A stretch of DNA of 64,000 nucleotides from Galbibacter kalidii (GTDB lineage Bacteria > Bacteroidota > Bacteroidia > Flavobacteriales > Flavobacteriaceae). The stretch spans positions 164,778 through 228,777 of the forward strand of contig NZ_JAPFGA010000006.1 in the NCBI RefSeq assembly GCF_026241135.1, given 5' to 3'. Each line of letters starts with the position of its first letter. Position 1 is the first letter of the stretch. The notes beneath the pieces are model-generated. The model did not search any database, was not told the origin of the DNA, and saw only the letters and a program-made list of their open reading frames with translations. Positions 37,547 through 46,624 of the stretch are shown piece after piece. The translations under genes were made by a program, and so were the position numbers.

Positions 37547-39049
37547 ATGAAATCAAACCAGATCTTGTTGTTGCTTTCGTACTTTTTTATATCGATCATG
37601 ACGATTGGTTGTAATGTTGACGATGGTACAGGAATAAATAACAATCCGGAAGAGAATCCTTCCGAAGAGAATGAACAAAGTGAAGAACCTGTTCAAATTG
37701 AGGAAGATGCTTTTGCCTTTCCAGGAGCCGAAGGTTTTGGAAGAAATGCTACCGGAGGTAGAGGAGGAAAAGTATTATTTGTAACCAATTTGAATGATAG
37801 TGGTGAAGGAAGCTTTAGAGCTGCTATTAATCAAGCTGGTCCGCGTTACATTATATTTAAAGTATCAGGAAATATTGAACTAAAATCAAGGTTGGTTGTT
37901 GCCAACGGAGATGTTACCATTGCCGGACAAACAGCTCCCGGTGATGGAATATGCATTAAAGATTATCCGGTTGTTATAGATGCCGATAATGTAATTATGC
38001 GTTTTCTCAGGTTTAGGATGGGAGATGAAACTGCTCAGGAAGCTGATGCCTTGGAAGGCCGGTTCCATAATAACATCATTATAGACCATTGTTCGTTAAG
38101 CTGGAGTACTGACGAAACAGCAACGTTCTATTCTAATGAAGACACTACTCTTCAATGGTGCTTCATTACTGAAAGTTTAATAAATTCTGTTCATGATAAA
38201 GGAGCTCATGGCTATGGAGGTATTTGGGGTGGTAGAAGAGCATCTTTTCACCATAATTTGTTAGCGCATCACGATAGCAGGAACCCTCGACTTGGCGAAA
38301 GGGCACAAGAAGATTTTGCCCTTACCGACCTGGTAGACCTTAGGAATAATGTAATATACAATTGGCAGGGTAATAGTGCCTACGGAGGTGAGGCTATGAA
38401 TATAAACATTGTAAACTGTTATTATAAACCAGGTCCTGCAACCACCAAAAGCGAGCGTATTATTGCCATAGATAAATCTCTTGATGAAACCTCACCGGTA
38501 TATGATATTTGGGGGAAGTTTTACATAGACGGTAATTATGTAGAAGGAAGTACACGTGCCACTAACGATAATTGGGAGTATGGAGTGTACAACCAGTTTC
38601 ACAGCAAATATGGAACAGTCTCAGAAGAAGACAAAGCTGCAATGCGTCTATCAGAGCCGCTTGACATAAAAAACAATGTAACAACCCATACTGCGCAAGA
38701 TGCTTATGAAAAAGTATTGACTTATGGTGGAGCTTCACTAAAAAGAGATGCCATAGATGCTCGGATAGTTGATGAGGTACATAACGGATCTTATACCTAT
38801 GAAGGATCAAACGGAAGTAACAATGGAATAATAGATACCCAAACCGATGTTGGTGGTTGGACAACACTGGAAAGTTTAGATCCACCAACGGATACATCAA
38901 GTGACGGAATGCCGGATGATTGGAAAACCGAAATGAAAATGGATCCGGATGCGAGCAATCCGAATGGTAACGAATTAAGTACTGCTTACGATAATATAGA
39001 GGTGTATATAAATAGCTTGGTAAAAGATATTATGGAAAACCAAAATTAA
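37547..39049 (+). CDS. Pectate lyase, PL1-type, surface lipoprotein
   Basis: Pectate lyases cleave de-esterified homogalacturonan by Ca-dependent beta-elimination. The 500-residue lipoprotein (Cys22, then a Glu-rich linker to about residue 50) has a PL1-type parallel beta-helix. It begins FPGAEGFGRNATGGRGGKV and continues VTNLNDSGEGSFRAAI and IAGQTAPGDGICIKDYP. The segment FHHNLLAHHDSRNPRLGERA includes the Arg-rich region near the active site. The C-terminus has a Ca-binding-like DTSSDGMPDDWKTEM. It is closely related to the N-terminal half of the fusion protein at 40176. A CE8 gene starts 22 bases later. Confidence 0.92.
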   Translation: MKSNQILLLLSYFFISIMTIGCNVDDGTGINNNPEENPSEENEQSEEPVQIEEDAFAFPGAEGFGRNATGGRGGKVLFVTNLNDSGEGSFRAAINQAGPRYIIFKVSGNIELKSRLVVANGDVTIAGQTAPGDGICIKDYPVVIDADNVIMRFLRFRMGDETAQEADALEGRFHNNIIIDHCSLSWSTDETATFYSNEDTTLQWCFITESLINSVHDKGAHGYGGIWGGRRASFHHNLLAHHDSRNPRLGERAQEDFALTDLVDLRNNVIYNWQGNSAYGGEAMNINIVNCYYKPGPATTKSERIIAIDKSLDETSPVYDIWGKFYIDGNYVEGSTRATNDNWEYGVYNQFHSKYGTVSEEDKAAMRLSEPLDIKNNVTTHTAQDAYEKVLTYGGASLKRDAIDARIVDEVHNGSYTYEGSNGSNNGIIDTQTDVGGWTTLESLDPPTDTSSDGMPDDWKTEMKMDPDASNPNGNELSTAYDNIEVYINSLVKDIMENQN

Positions 39050-39071
39050 ACCAACTAAAACCTTAACTATT

Positions 39072-40151
39072 ATGAAGTTATACATCATATCGCTTTTAAC
39101 CATATTTTCATTAGTATCCTGTGATACCTCGGATACGGGAATAGGGGAAGAGGATTCTTTAGCTGAAGAGACGCCTCAGGAAGAAGACACTGAAGAAGAA
39201 CCTACCTACGATTATATAGTAGCAGAGGATGGAAGCGGTGATTTTACCACAGTCCAGGATGCATTTGATGCTATTCAGTATAATTCAACTGAAAGAATAG
39301 ATGTTTACGTAAAAAATGGCACATATAAAGAAGTGATTACGCTAGATCAGAATAAAAATAATGTATCTCTTATTGGCGAAAGTGCCGAAGGAGTTCTCCT
39401 TACTTATGATAATTATAACGGGAAGGATAATCCCAAAACAGGTGAAACTTACGGAACAACCAATTCGGCCAGTTTTTTTATCTATGGCGAAAATTTCTAT
39501 GCATATAATATCACCTTCGAAAACTCGGCAGGCACGGTAGGGCAGGCTCTGGCAATCTCTATTAGGGGAGATTATGGTGGCGATAAGGCTGTGTTCAACA
39601 ATTGTAGGTTTTTAGGCAATCAGGATACTTTGTTCGGGTCTGAAGGCAGACAGTATTTTGTAAACTGCTACATAGAAGGAACTACCGACTTTATTTTTGG
39701 CAGCTCTACTGCATTTTTTGACAATTGCGATCTTTATACAAAAGGAGGAAGTGCTATCACGGCAGCTTCAACTGAGGAATATGTAGATTATGGGTATGTT
39801 TTCAACAGCTGTCAAATTTCAGGAACAGGAAACGATATTACTACTTTAGGAAGACCATGGAGACCTTATGCCACGGTAGCTTTTATAAATACAGAAATGT
39901 CGGCATCCATTAAACCTGCAGGTTGGGATAATTGGGGAGATGAAGAAAATGAAACGACAGCACGTTATAGTGAGTATATCTCTACCGGAGCTGGAGCTTA
40001 TCCTGACCAGCGTGTAGATTGGATGAAATTCCTGATCGATGAGGAGGTTGAATCATATACCTTAACCAATGTCTTAAAGACTACTTATTCTGAGTCTCCG
40101 GTAGTTGATAATTGGAATCCATTGGAGACCATCGAGCTATATGATCATTAA
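39072..40151 (+). CDS. Pectin methylesterase, CE8, lipoprotein
   Basis: This enzyme removes methyl esters from homogalacturonan so that pectate lyases can act. The 359-residue lipoprotein (Cys17, acidic linker to about 48) carries the CE8 motifs in order: VAEDGSGDFTTVQDAFDAI, FLGNQDTLFG (catalytic Asp region), GTTDFIFGSSTAFFDNC (second catalytic Asp), and LGRPWRPYATVAF with the catalytic Arg. All expected residues are present. It stands between the PL1 lipoprotein and the PL1-CE8 fusion. Its closest relative in the window is the C-terminal half of that fusion. Confidence 0.94.
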   Translation: MKLYIISLLTIFSLVSCDTSDTGIGEEDSLAEETPQEEDTEEEPTYDYIVAEDGSGDFTTVQDAFDAIQYNSTERIDVYVKNGTYKEVITLDQNKNNVSLIGESAEGVLLTYDNYNGKDNPKTGETYGTTNSASFFIYGENFYAYNITFENSAGTVGQALAISIRGDYGGDKAVFNNCRFLGNQDTLFGSEGRQYFVNCYIEGTTDFIFGSSTAFFDNCDLYTKGGSAITAASTEEYVDYGYVFNSCQISGTGNDITTLGRPWRPYATVAFINTEMSASIKPAGWDNWGDEENETTARYSEYISTGAGAYPDQRVDWMKFLIDEEVESYTLTNVLKTTYSESPVVDNWNPLETIELYDH

Positions 40152-40175
40152 AACTAATTTTAGAACTTAGCAAAT

Positions 40176-42386
40176 ATGATATATACTGAGTCTATAAAGA
40201 ACATTTTTTTGTTTTGTGTTATGCTGGCAGGCTGGCTGGGGGTTTACGCCCAGCAACCGGCATTTCCAGGAGCCGAAGGTTTTGGTGAAAATGCAACAGG
40301 AGGCCGTGGAGGATTTGTATATGTAGTTACCAATTTAAACGATAGTGGCGAAGGAAGCTTGCGAAAAGGAATTATAAAAAGAGGTCCCCGAACCATAGTT
40401 TTTGCAGTTTCCGGCACTATCGAATTAAAGTCGGATTTGGATATTAACAGAGGGAATTTGACGATCCTTGGTCAGACAACTCCCGGAGACGGAATTACCA
40501 TTAAAGGTTATCCTGTAAGCGTTAAAGCCGATAATGTAATCATTAGGTATTTGCGTTTTCGAATGGGTGATGTCAATAAGATAGAAGATGATGCCTTTGG
40601 AGGCAGAGATACTGAAAATGTAATCATAGACCATTGCTCCATTAGTTGGTCTACCGATGAAAATGCTTCATTTTACAGAAACACCAATTTCACACTTCAG
40701 TGGTCTATAATCTCAGAAGCTTTAAATTTGTCTGTGCATCATAAAGGAGCTCATGGTTATGGTGGTATTTGGGGTGGTGTAAAAGCTTCATTCCATCATA
40801 ATTTAATTGCAAGCAATAATAGTCGAAATCCTAGATTTAGTGGTTCAAGTAGCACTAAGAATTCTGAAAATGAATTTGTAGATTTTCGCAATAATGTGAT
40901 CTTCAACTGGGGGTTCAACAATATCTATGGAGGGGAAAAAGGAAACTATAATGTAGTGAACAACTATTTTAAACCCGGACCCGCCACAGAGGACTCAAAA
41001 AAGGAACGAATTGTAAATCCATCTAAACCTTATGGAAAGTTTTATGTGGATGGAAATTATATGGAAGGCTCTGAATCTGTCACCAAAAATAATTGGGACA
41101 GAGGTGTTCAGTGTGAAAACCCTGAAGCAACCCGTTTGGATGAGGAAATTTTGGTCAAAAATATCAAAACACAATCACCAGTTATTGCTTACAACCAAGT
41201 GTTAAACTATGCAGGGGCAAGCCATAAAAGAGATGGGGTGGACCTAAGGATTGTAAATGAAATAAGAACCGGAAAAACAACCTTTGGAAACGGTATTATC
41301 GATTCTCAGGAAGAAGTTGGCGGCTGGCCTGAATTAAAATCAGTTGAAATAAAAGACACCGACGAAGATGGAATTCCGGATGAATGGGAAAAGGAACATG
41401 GACTAGACCCGAATAGAAACGATTCCAATCAGCATAAATTAAGTGAAATTTATGCCAATATAGAGGTGTATGCCAATTCGTTGGTAGAACAACAGTACGA
41501 TATTGTTGTAGCAAAAGACGGAACGGGAGATTTTTCAACCGTTCAGGAAGCCATAAACAGGGTGCCCGATCTAAGAAAAAACAGAACTACTATTTTCATA
41601 AAAAAAGGGATTTATAAAGAGAAATTAATTCTTCCGGCCTCTAAAACCAATGTTGCTTTTATAGGTGAAGATAAAAATGAAACGGTGCTTACTTACAATG
41701 ATTATGCACAGAAAAAAAATGTTTTCGGAGAAAATATAGGCACAAGCGGTTCGAGCTCCTTTTTCATTTTTGGTGATGGGTTTACAGCAAAAAATATCAC
41801 TTTCGAGAATAGTGCAGGTCCGGTAGGTCAAGCAGTAGCTGTTCGTATAGATGGCGATAAGGTAGTGTTCGAAAATTGCCGTTTTTTGGGGAATCAAGAC
41901 ACGCTTTACCTTCACGGAAAGCAAAGCCGTCAATATTACAAGGATTGCTATATTGAAGGTACGGTCGATTTCATCTTCGGATGGTCAACAGGCTTTTTTG
42001 AGAATTGCGTGATACATTGTAAGAACAAAGGTTATATCACAGCAGCATCGACCACAAAAGAAACCGAATACGGTATGGTGTTTAAAAACTGTAAAATAAC
42101 AGGGGAAGGTAAAGACACTTTTTACCTCGGAAGGCCTTGGCGCGATTATGCGAAAACGGTCTGGATAGATTGCTATTTTGAAGATCATATAAAAGCTGAA
42201 GGTTGGCATAACTGGAACAAACCGAAGGCCGAAAAAACGGCTTTTTATGCTGAATACAATTCAAGCGGACCGGGAACCTCCCGAAAAAGGGTAAAATGGG
42301 CGAAACAATTAACAGCTGAACAAGCTCAGGAATTTACCAGGGATAAAGTACTCCAAGGAGATGATGATTGGATATTAAAATTGTGA
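40176..42386 (+). CDS. PL1 pectate lyase - CE8 pectin methylesterase fusion
   Basis: A 736-residue bifunctional pectin enzyme with an ordinary signal peptide (cleavage near VYAQ-QPA). It is secreted rather than anchored, unlike the two lipoproteins before it. Residues about 28-435 are a PL1 domain (FPGAEGFGENATGGRGG, LGQTTPGDGITIKGYP). Residues about 440-736 are CE8 (AKDGTGDFSTVQEAINRVPD, FLGNQDTLYLHG, GTVDFIFGWSTGFFENC, LGRPWRDYAKTVW). A Ca-binding-like DTDEDGIPDEWEKEH joins them. The domains repeat the order of the two genes just upstream, so the fusion and the separate pair probably arose by tandem duplication. Demethylation and cleavage would occur on one polypeptide. Confidence 0.94.
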   Translation: MIYTESIKNIFLFCVMLAGWLGVYAQQPAFPGAEGFGENATGGRGGFVYVVTNLNDSGEGSLRKGIIKRGPRTIVFAVSGTIELKSDLDINRGNLTILGQTTPGDGITIKGYPVSVKADNVIIRYLRFRMGDVNKIEDDAFGGRDTENVIIDHCSISWSTDENASFYRNTNFTLQWSIISEALNLSVHHKGAHGYGGIWGGVKASFHHNLIASNNSRNPRFSGSSSTKNSENEFVDFRNNVIFNWGFNNIYGGEKGNYNVVNNYFKPGPATEDSKKERIVNPSKPYGKFYVDGNYMEGSESVTKNNWDRGVQCENPEATRLDEEILVKNIKTQSPVIAYNQVLNYAGASHKRDGVDLRIVNEIRTGKTTFGNGIIDSQEEVGGWPELKSVEIKDTDEDGIPDEWEKEHGLDPNRNDSNQHKLSEIYANIEVYANSLVEQQYDIVVAKDGTGDFSTVQEAINRVPDLRKNRTTIFIKKGIYKEKLILPASKTNVAFIGEDKNETVLTYNDYAQKKNVFGENIGTSGSSSFFIFGDGFTAKNITFENSAGPVGQAVAVRIDGDKVVFENCRFLGNQDTLYLHGKQSRQYYKDCYIEGTVDFIFGWSTGFFENCVIHCKNKGYITAASTTKETEYGMVFKNCKITGEGKDTFYLGRPWRDYAKTVWIDCYFEDHIKAEGWHNWNKPKAEKTAFYAEYNSSGPGTSRKRVKWAKQLTAEQAQEFTRDKVLQGDDDWILKL

Positions 42387-42409
42387 CATAAAAATATAAA
42401 TTTAAAAAC

Positions 42410-44041
42410 ATGATAATACGAACGTTAAGCCTTCTTTTTCTTATTAACACATTTTTTTTGTCGGCTCAAGATCCTTCAACATACAAATCACAAGTATGGG
42501 TGGCCGATCAAGGGGATGGAACATATCAAAATCCGATTATTCATGCCGATTACTCCGATCCGGATGTAGTTAGGGTGGACGATGATTATTATATGACAGC
42601 TTCGAGCTTTAATGTGGCTCCGGGTTTACCGATTCTTCATTCAAAAGATATGGTGAACTGGAAGCTTATTAACCACGCTTTGCCGGTACAGGTGCCAAAA
42701 GGTCATTTTGATGTTCCACAACACGGAAATGGAGTTTGGGCACCGAGTATCAGATATCATAATGACGAGTTGTATATCTATTGGGGCGACCCTGATTTCG
42801 GAATCTATATGGTAAAAACTGACGATCCGTTTGGAGAGTGGGAGAAACCGGTTTTGGTGATGGAAGGCAAAGGTGCCATAGATCCTTCTCCGCTTTGGGA
42901 CGATGACGGCAATGTGTATTTGGTGCATGCCTGGGCAGGAAGCCGTGCGGGAGTAAAAAGCTTACTTACCGTGCAAAAAATGAATCCTGAAGGTACCAAA
43001 GTTATCGGTCGCGGAAAACATGTTTTTGACGGACATGAAGATCAACCGACAGTTGAAGGTTCTAAATTCTACAAGCGAAACGGTTATTACTACATTTTCG
43101 CTCCCGCAGGAGGGGTTGCTACAGGCTGGCAATTAATCCTCCGTTCAAAAAATATCTACGGACCTTATGAGGAAAAAGTGGTGTTGGAACAAGGGGAAAC
43201 TGAAATCAACGGTCCGCACCAAGGGGCGTGGGTAGAGACACCTCAGGGTGAAGATTGGTTTTATCATTTTCAGGATGTAGATGCCTACGGACGTATTGTT
43301 CACCTGCAACCCATGAGTTGGAAAAACGATTGGCCGGTCATGGGTGAGGATCGTGATGGAAACGGTATTGGAGAACCGGTCTTATCACATAAAAAACCAT
43401 CGGTAGATAAAAATTACCCCATAGTAACTCCGGTAGAAACCGATGAATTTGATGGTGAGGATATCGGACTGCAATGGCAATGGAGCGCCAATGACAATAT
43501 TTTGTGGTATGCCAAACTCCCCGGAAACGATTACCTGAGGTTGTTCAGCATTAAAACCCCGGATGAAGCTAAAAATCTTTGGATGGTACCTCATTTGTTG
43601 CTGCAGAAATTCTCCGCACCGAGATTCACTGCCACTACAAAAATTGAATTGGTGCCCGAGGATGGAAAGAAACAGCGTAAGGCCGGACTCATAGTTATGG
43701 GAATGGATTATGCCACATTGACCATTACAGAAAAAAATGGCAATTTCTATCTACAGCAAACCGAAGGCATCGATGCAGAACACGGAGGTGAAGAAAAGAT
43801 CATTGATGAAATAAAGTTAAAGAACAACAATGCGTATTTTAAGGTAGAAGTCACTGCTCCTGACGCGATGTGTCAATTTAGTTATAGTGAAAACGGCAAA
43901 CGCTTTAAGAAAATAGGAAAACCGTTTAAAGCATCCCCCGGTAAATGGATTGGTGCTAAAGTTGGTTTGTTCAGTATTAGCGGAAAAGGGGCCAAAAGAG
44001 GCGGTTATGCCGATGTGGAATGGTTTAGAATTAGTAAATAA
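42410..44041 (+). CDS. Glycoside hydrolase family 43
   Basis: GH43 enzymes remove arabinose, xylose or galactose residues from side chains. The 543-residue product has a signal peptide (FFLSAQ-DPS) and a five-bladed propeller domain (about 35-340). Its three acidic residues are visible in HADYSDPDVVRV (base), AIDPSPLWDDDGNVYLVHA (pKa modulator) and ETEINGPHQGAWV (acid). From about 345 on there is a beta-sandwich C-terminal domain. The context suggests a xylosidase, arabinofuranosidase or galactosidase acting on pectin side chains; the exact substrate is undetermined. It lies in the run between the PL1-CE8 and GH95 genes. Confidence 0.92.
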   Translation: MIIRTLSLLFLINTFFLSAQDPSTYKSQVWVADQGDGTYQNPIIHADYSDPDVVRVDDDYYMTASSFNVAPGLPILHSKDMVNWKLINHALPVQVPKGHFDVPQHGNGVWAPSIRYHNDELYIYWGDPDFGIYMVKTDDPFGEWEKPVLVMEGKGAIDPSPLWDDDGNVYLVHAWAGSRAGVKSLLTVQKMNPEGTKVIGRGKHVFDGHEDQPTVEGSKFYKRNGYYYIFAPAGGVATGWQLILRSKNIYGPYEEKVVLEQGETEINGPHQGAWVETPQGEDWFYHFQDVDAYGRIVHLQPMSWKNDWPVMGEDRDGNGIGEPVLSHKKPSVDKNYPIVTPVETDEFDGEDIGLQWQWSANDNILWYAKLPGNDYLRLFSIKTPDEAKNLWMVPHLLLQKFSAPRFTATTKIELVPEDGKKQRKAGLIVMGMDYATLTITEKNGNFYLQQTEGIDAEHGGEEKIIDEIKLKNNNAYFKVEVTAPDAMCQFSYSENGKRFKKIGKPFKASPGKWIGAKVGLFSISGKGAKRGGYADVEWFRISK

Positions 44042-44060
44042 ACCGGATAAAGTAGAGTAA

Positions 44061-46529
44061 ATGATTCGATTACGTGTATTGGTTATAGTGCTATTTTGTT
44101 CAGGAGTTTACCTAAATGCTCAAGAGCATACAAATATTTTATGGTATAACACCGAAGCTAAAAACTGGAATGAGGCACTGCCGATTGGAAATGGTAGGAT
44201 AGGAGGAATGGTCTTTGGAAGAGTAGCTCATGAAAAAATTCAGCTAAATGAAGAAACGGTTTGGGCGGGTGAGCCTGGTAATAATATTCCTGAAAACGCA
44301 TACCCAACAATTGAAAAGTTAAGAACCCTCTTGTTTGAAGGAAAAAACGAAAAGGCGCAAGAACTGGCCAAAAAAGTGTTTCCAAAAGATACTCCTACAA
44401 ATCTTAACTATGGTATGCCCTACCAAACAGTTGGGAATCTAAATTTAATTTTTGAAAACCATAATTCAATTTCTTCTTATAAAAGGACGCTCGATTTGAA
44501 TAAGGCCATTGCTACTGTTGAATATGAGAGTGGTGGTGTAAAATATCAAAGAGAATATTTTGTGTCATATCCAGACCAATTGATGGTTATTCGCCTTACT
44601 GCCGATAAACCCAAAAGCATTAGTGTTGATATTTCTTTTGATACACCACAAAAAAAGCAAGAGGTATCAGTTGAAAACAATACACTACAACTAAAAGGCG
44701 TGTCGGGCAATATGGACAATAAAAAAGGAAGTGTAGAATTTACTACAATTCTTTATCCAGAACTGAAAGCAGGGAAGTTAATAGAAAAAGAAGATCAACT
44801 CTCGGTTGTAAAAGCTGATGAGGTGGTACTTTATTTAAGTATCGGCACCAATTTTAAAAGCTATAATGATTTAACAAATTCAGCTGATACTATAGCCAAG
44901 AGGTTTGTTAATGTTGGCAAGAAGTCTAAATATCAGACAATAAAGGCATCTCATCTTAAAGATTATCAGCGATTGTACAATAGAGTTTCACTTCAATTGG
45001 TTGAGGATAAATTTTCCGATTTACCAACGGATAAAAGATTGGAAAATTTCTCAAAGAACAATGACCTGGGCTTGGTTTCAACATATTTTCAATACGGACG
45101 TTACTTGCTGATAAGTAGCTCCCGACCAGGAGGTCAGCCTGCCAATCTTCAAGGTATATGGAATTACCAGTTAAATCCACCTTGGGATAGTAAGTATACG
45201 GTCAATATCAATACGGAAATGAATTATTGGCCTTCCGAAGCAACAAATCTTTCCGAATTGGGGGAACCCTTATTCCAGATGCTCAAAGAGCTTTCCGTAA
45301 CCGGTAAGGAGAGTGCCCAAAAAATGTATAAAGCTAATGGATGGAATATGCACCATAATACTGATATATGGCGGGTAACAGGGATTATAGATGGAGGTTT
45401 TTACGGAATGTGGCCCATGGGAGGAGCATGGCTAACACAACACTTGTGGCAACACTATTTGTTTACCGGAGATAAAGATTTCTTGAAAGAATATTATCCG
45501 GTGTTAAAATCTTGTGCTGAATTTTATAAAGATGTTTTAATAGAAGAACCGGAGCATAGTTGGTTGGTAGTTGCACCATCAATGTCTCCAGAAAATAAAT
45601 ATCAAAACGGAGTGGGAATTACCTATGGCACTACTATGGATAATCAACTGGTTTTTGATGTCTTTAGTAATGCTGTTTCAGCTGCTAAAATTTTAGAAAT
45701 AGATAATGAATTTACCGATACTTTGCAGATATTAAAAGAGAAACTGCCACCAATGCAAATAGGGAAACATAATCAGTTACAGGAATGGATTAAAGATTGG
45801 GACGATCCGGGGGATAAACATCGGCATGTTTCACATTTGTACGGATTATGTCCATCGGCTCAGATTTCACCATTTAAAAACCCTGAATTGTTTAAAGCTG
45901 CCGAGCAATCATTGGAGTATCGGGGAGATATTTCTACAGGGTGGTCCATGGGTTGGAAGGTAAATCTTTGGGCTCGCTTGCTAAATGGAAACAGGGCATA
46001 TAAACTTATTAAATCTCAGTTAACACTCGTTGATAACGATTCAAAATCCGGAGGAACCTATCCAAACTTGTTAGATGCACATCCACCGTTTCAGATTGAC
46101 GGTAACTTTGGTTGTACTGCGGGTATTGCAGAAATGTTGATACAATCGCACGACGATGCACTACATCTTTTACCTGCTTTACCAGATGGATGGAGTAATG
46201 GTAGTGTAAAAGGATTAAAAGCTCGTGGAGGTTTTGAAGTAGCATTGGATTGGGGGGATAATCATCTGTTATCAATTCAAGTAAAATCAAATTTAGGAGG
46301 GAATCTTAGATTGAGAACTACCGAAACCCTTGTTGATTCAAAAGGGAAAGAATTGATTATGGCCAAAGGAGAAAACCCGAACCAATATTATAATGTACCA
46401 ACGATAAAATCACCTATAGTATCATCTAAGGCAAAGAAAAACACATTAAAATTACCAGAATATAAGCTATATGATGTGGAAACTGAAGCAGCGAAAGAAT
46501 ATGTTTTTAAAGTACAATTGAAGAAATAG
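44061..46529 (+). CDS. Glycoside hydrolase family 95 (alpha-L-fucosidase or alpha-L-galactosidase)
   Basis: An 822-residue inverting exo-enzyme with a signal peptide (YLNAQ-EHT). The N-terminal beta domain begins WYNTEAKNWNEALPIGNGRI with the family motif GNGRIGGMVFG. The (alpha/alpha)6 catalytic region includes SSSRPGGQPANLQGIWN and NINTEMNYWPSEATNLSE, which holds the Asn pair that activates water. The C-terminus includes PPFQIDGNFGCTAGIAEMLI with the expected Asp. In a pectin locus the likely targets are terminal fucose or galactose caps of rhamnogalacturonan side chains. It starts 20 bases after GH43. Confidence 0.94.
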   Translation: MIRLRVLVIVLFCSGVYLNAQEHTNILWYNTEAKNWNEALPIGNGRIGGMVFGRVAHEKIQLNEETVWAGEPGNNIPENAYPTIEKLRTLLFEGKNEKAQELAKKVFPKDTPTNLNYGMPYQTVGNLNLIFENHNSISSYKRTLDLNKAIATVEYESGGVKYQREYFVSYPDQLMVIRLTADKPKSISVDISFDTPQKKQEVSVENNTLQLKGVSGNMDNKKGSVEFTTILYPELKAGKLIEKEDQLSVVKADEVVLYLSIGTNFKSYNDLTNSADTIAKRFVNVGKKSKYQTIKASHLKDYQRLYNRVSLQLVEDKFSDLPTDKRLENFSKNNDLGLVSTYFQYGRYLLISSSRPGGQPANLQGIWNYQLNPPWDSKYTVNINTEMNYWPSEATNLSELGEPLFQMLKELSVTGKESAQKMYKANGWNMHHNTDIWRVTGIIDGGFYGMWPMGGAWLTQHLWQHYLFTGDKDFLKEYYPVLKSCAEFYKDVLIEEPEHSWLVVAPSMSPENKYQNGVGITYGTTMDNQLVFDVFSNAVSAAKILEIDNEFTDTLQILKEKLPPMQIGKHNQLQEWIKDWDDPGDKHRHVSHLYGLCPSAQISPFKNPELFKAAEQSLEYRGDISTGWSMGWKVNLWARLLNGNRAYKLIKSQLTLVDNDSKSGGTYPNLLDAHPPFQIDGNFGCTAGIAEMLIQSHDDALHLLPALPDGWSNGSVKGLKARGGFEVALDWGDNHLLSIQVKSNLGGNLRLRTTETLVDSKGKELIMAKGENPNQYYNVPTIKSPIVSSKAKKNTLKLPEYKLYDVETEAAKEYVFKVQLKK

Positions 46530-46624
46530 AATTACCAAAAATGAAACTGATAGGATAAAAAATCATCAAACTTGCTTTCCGTAGGGAGGCTATGTGACTA
46601 TTGAAAAACAACAAAATTAAACAT

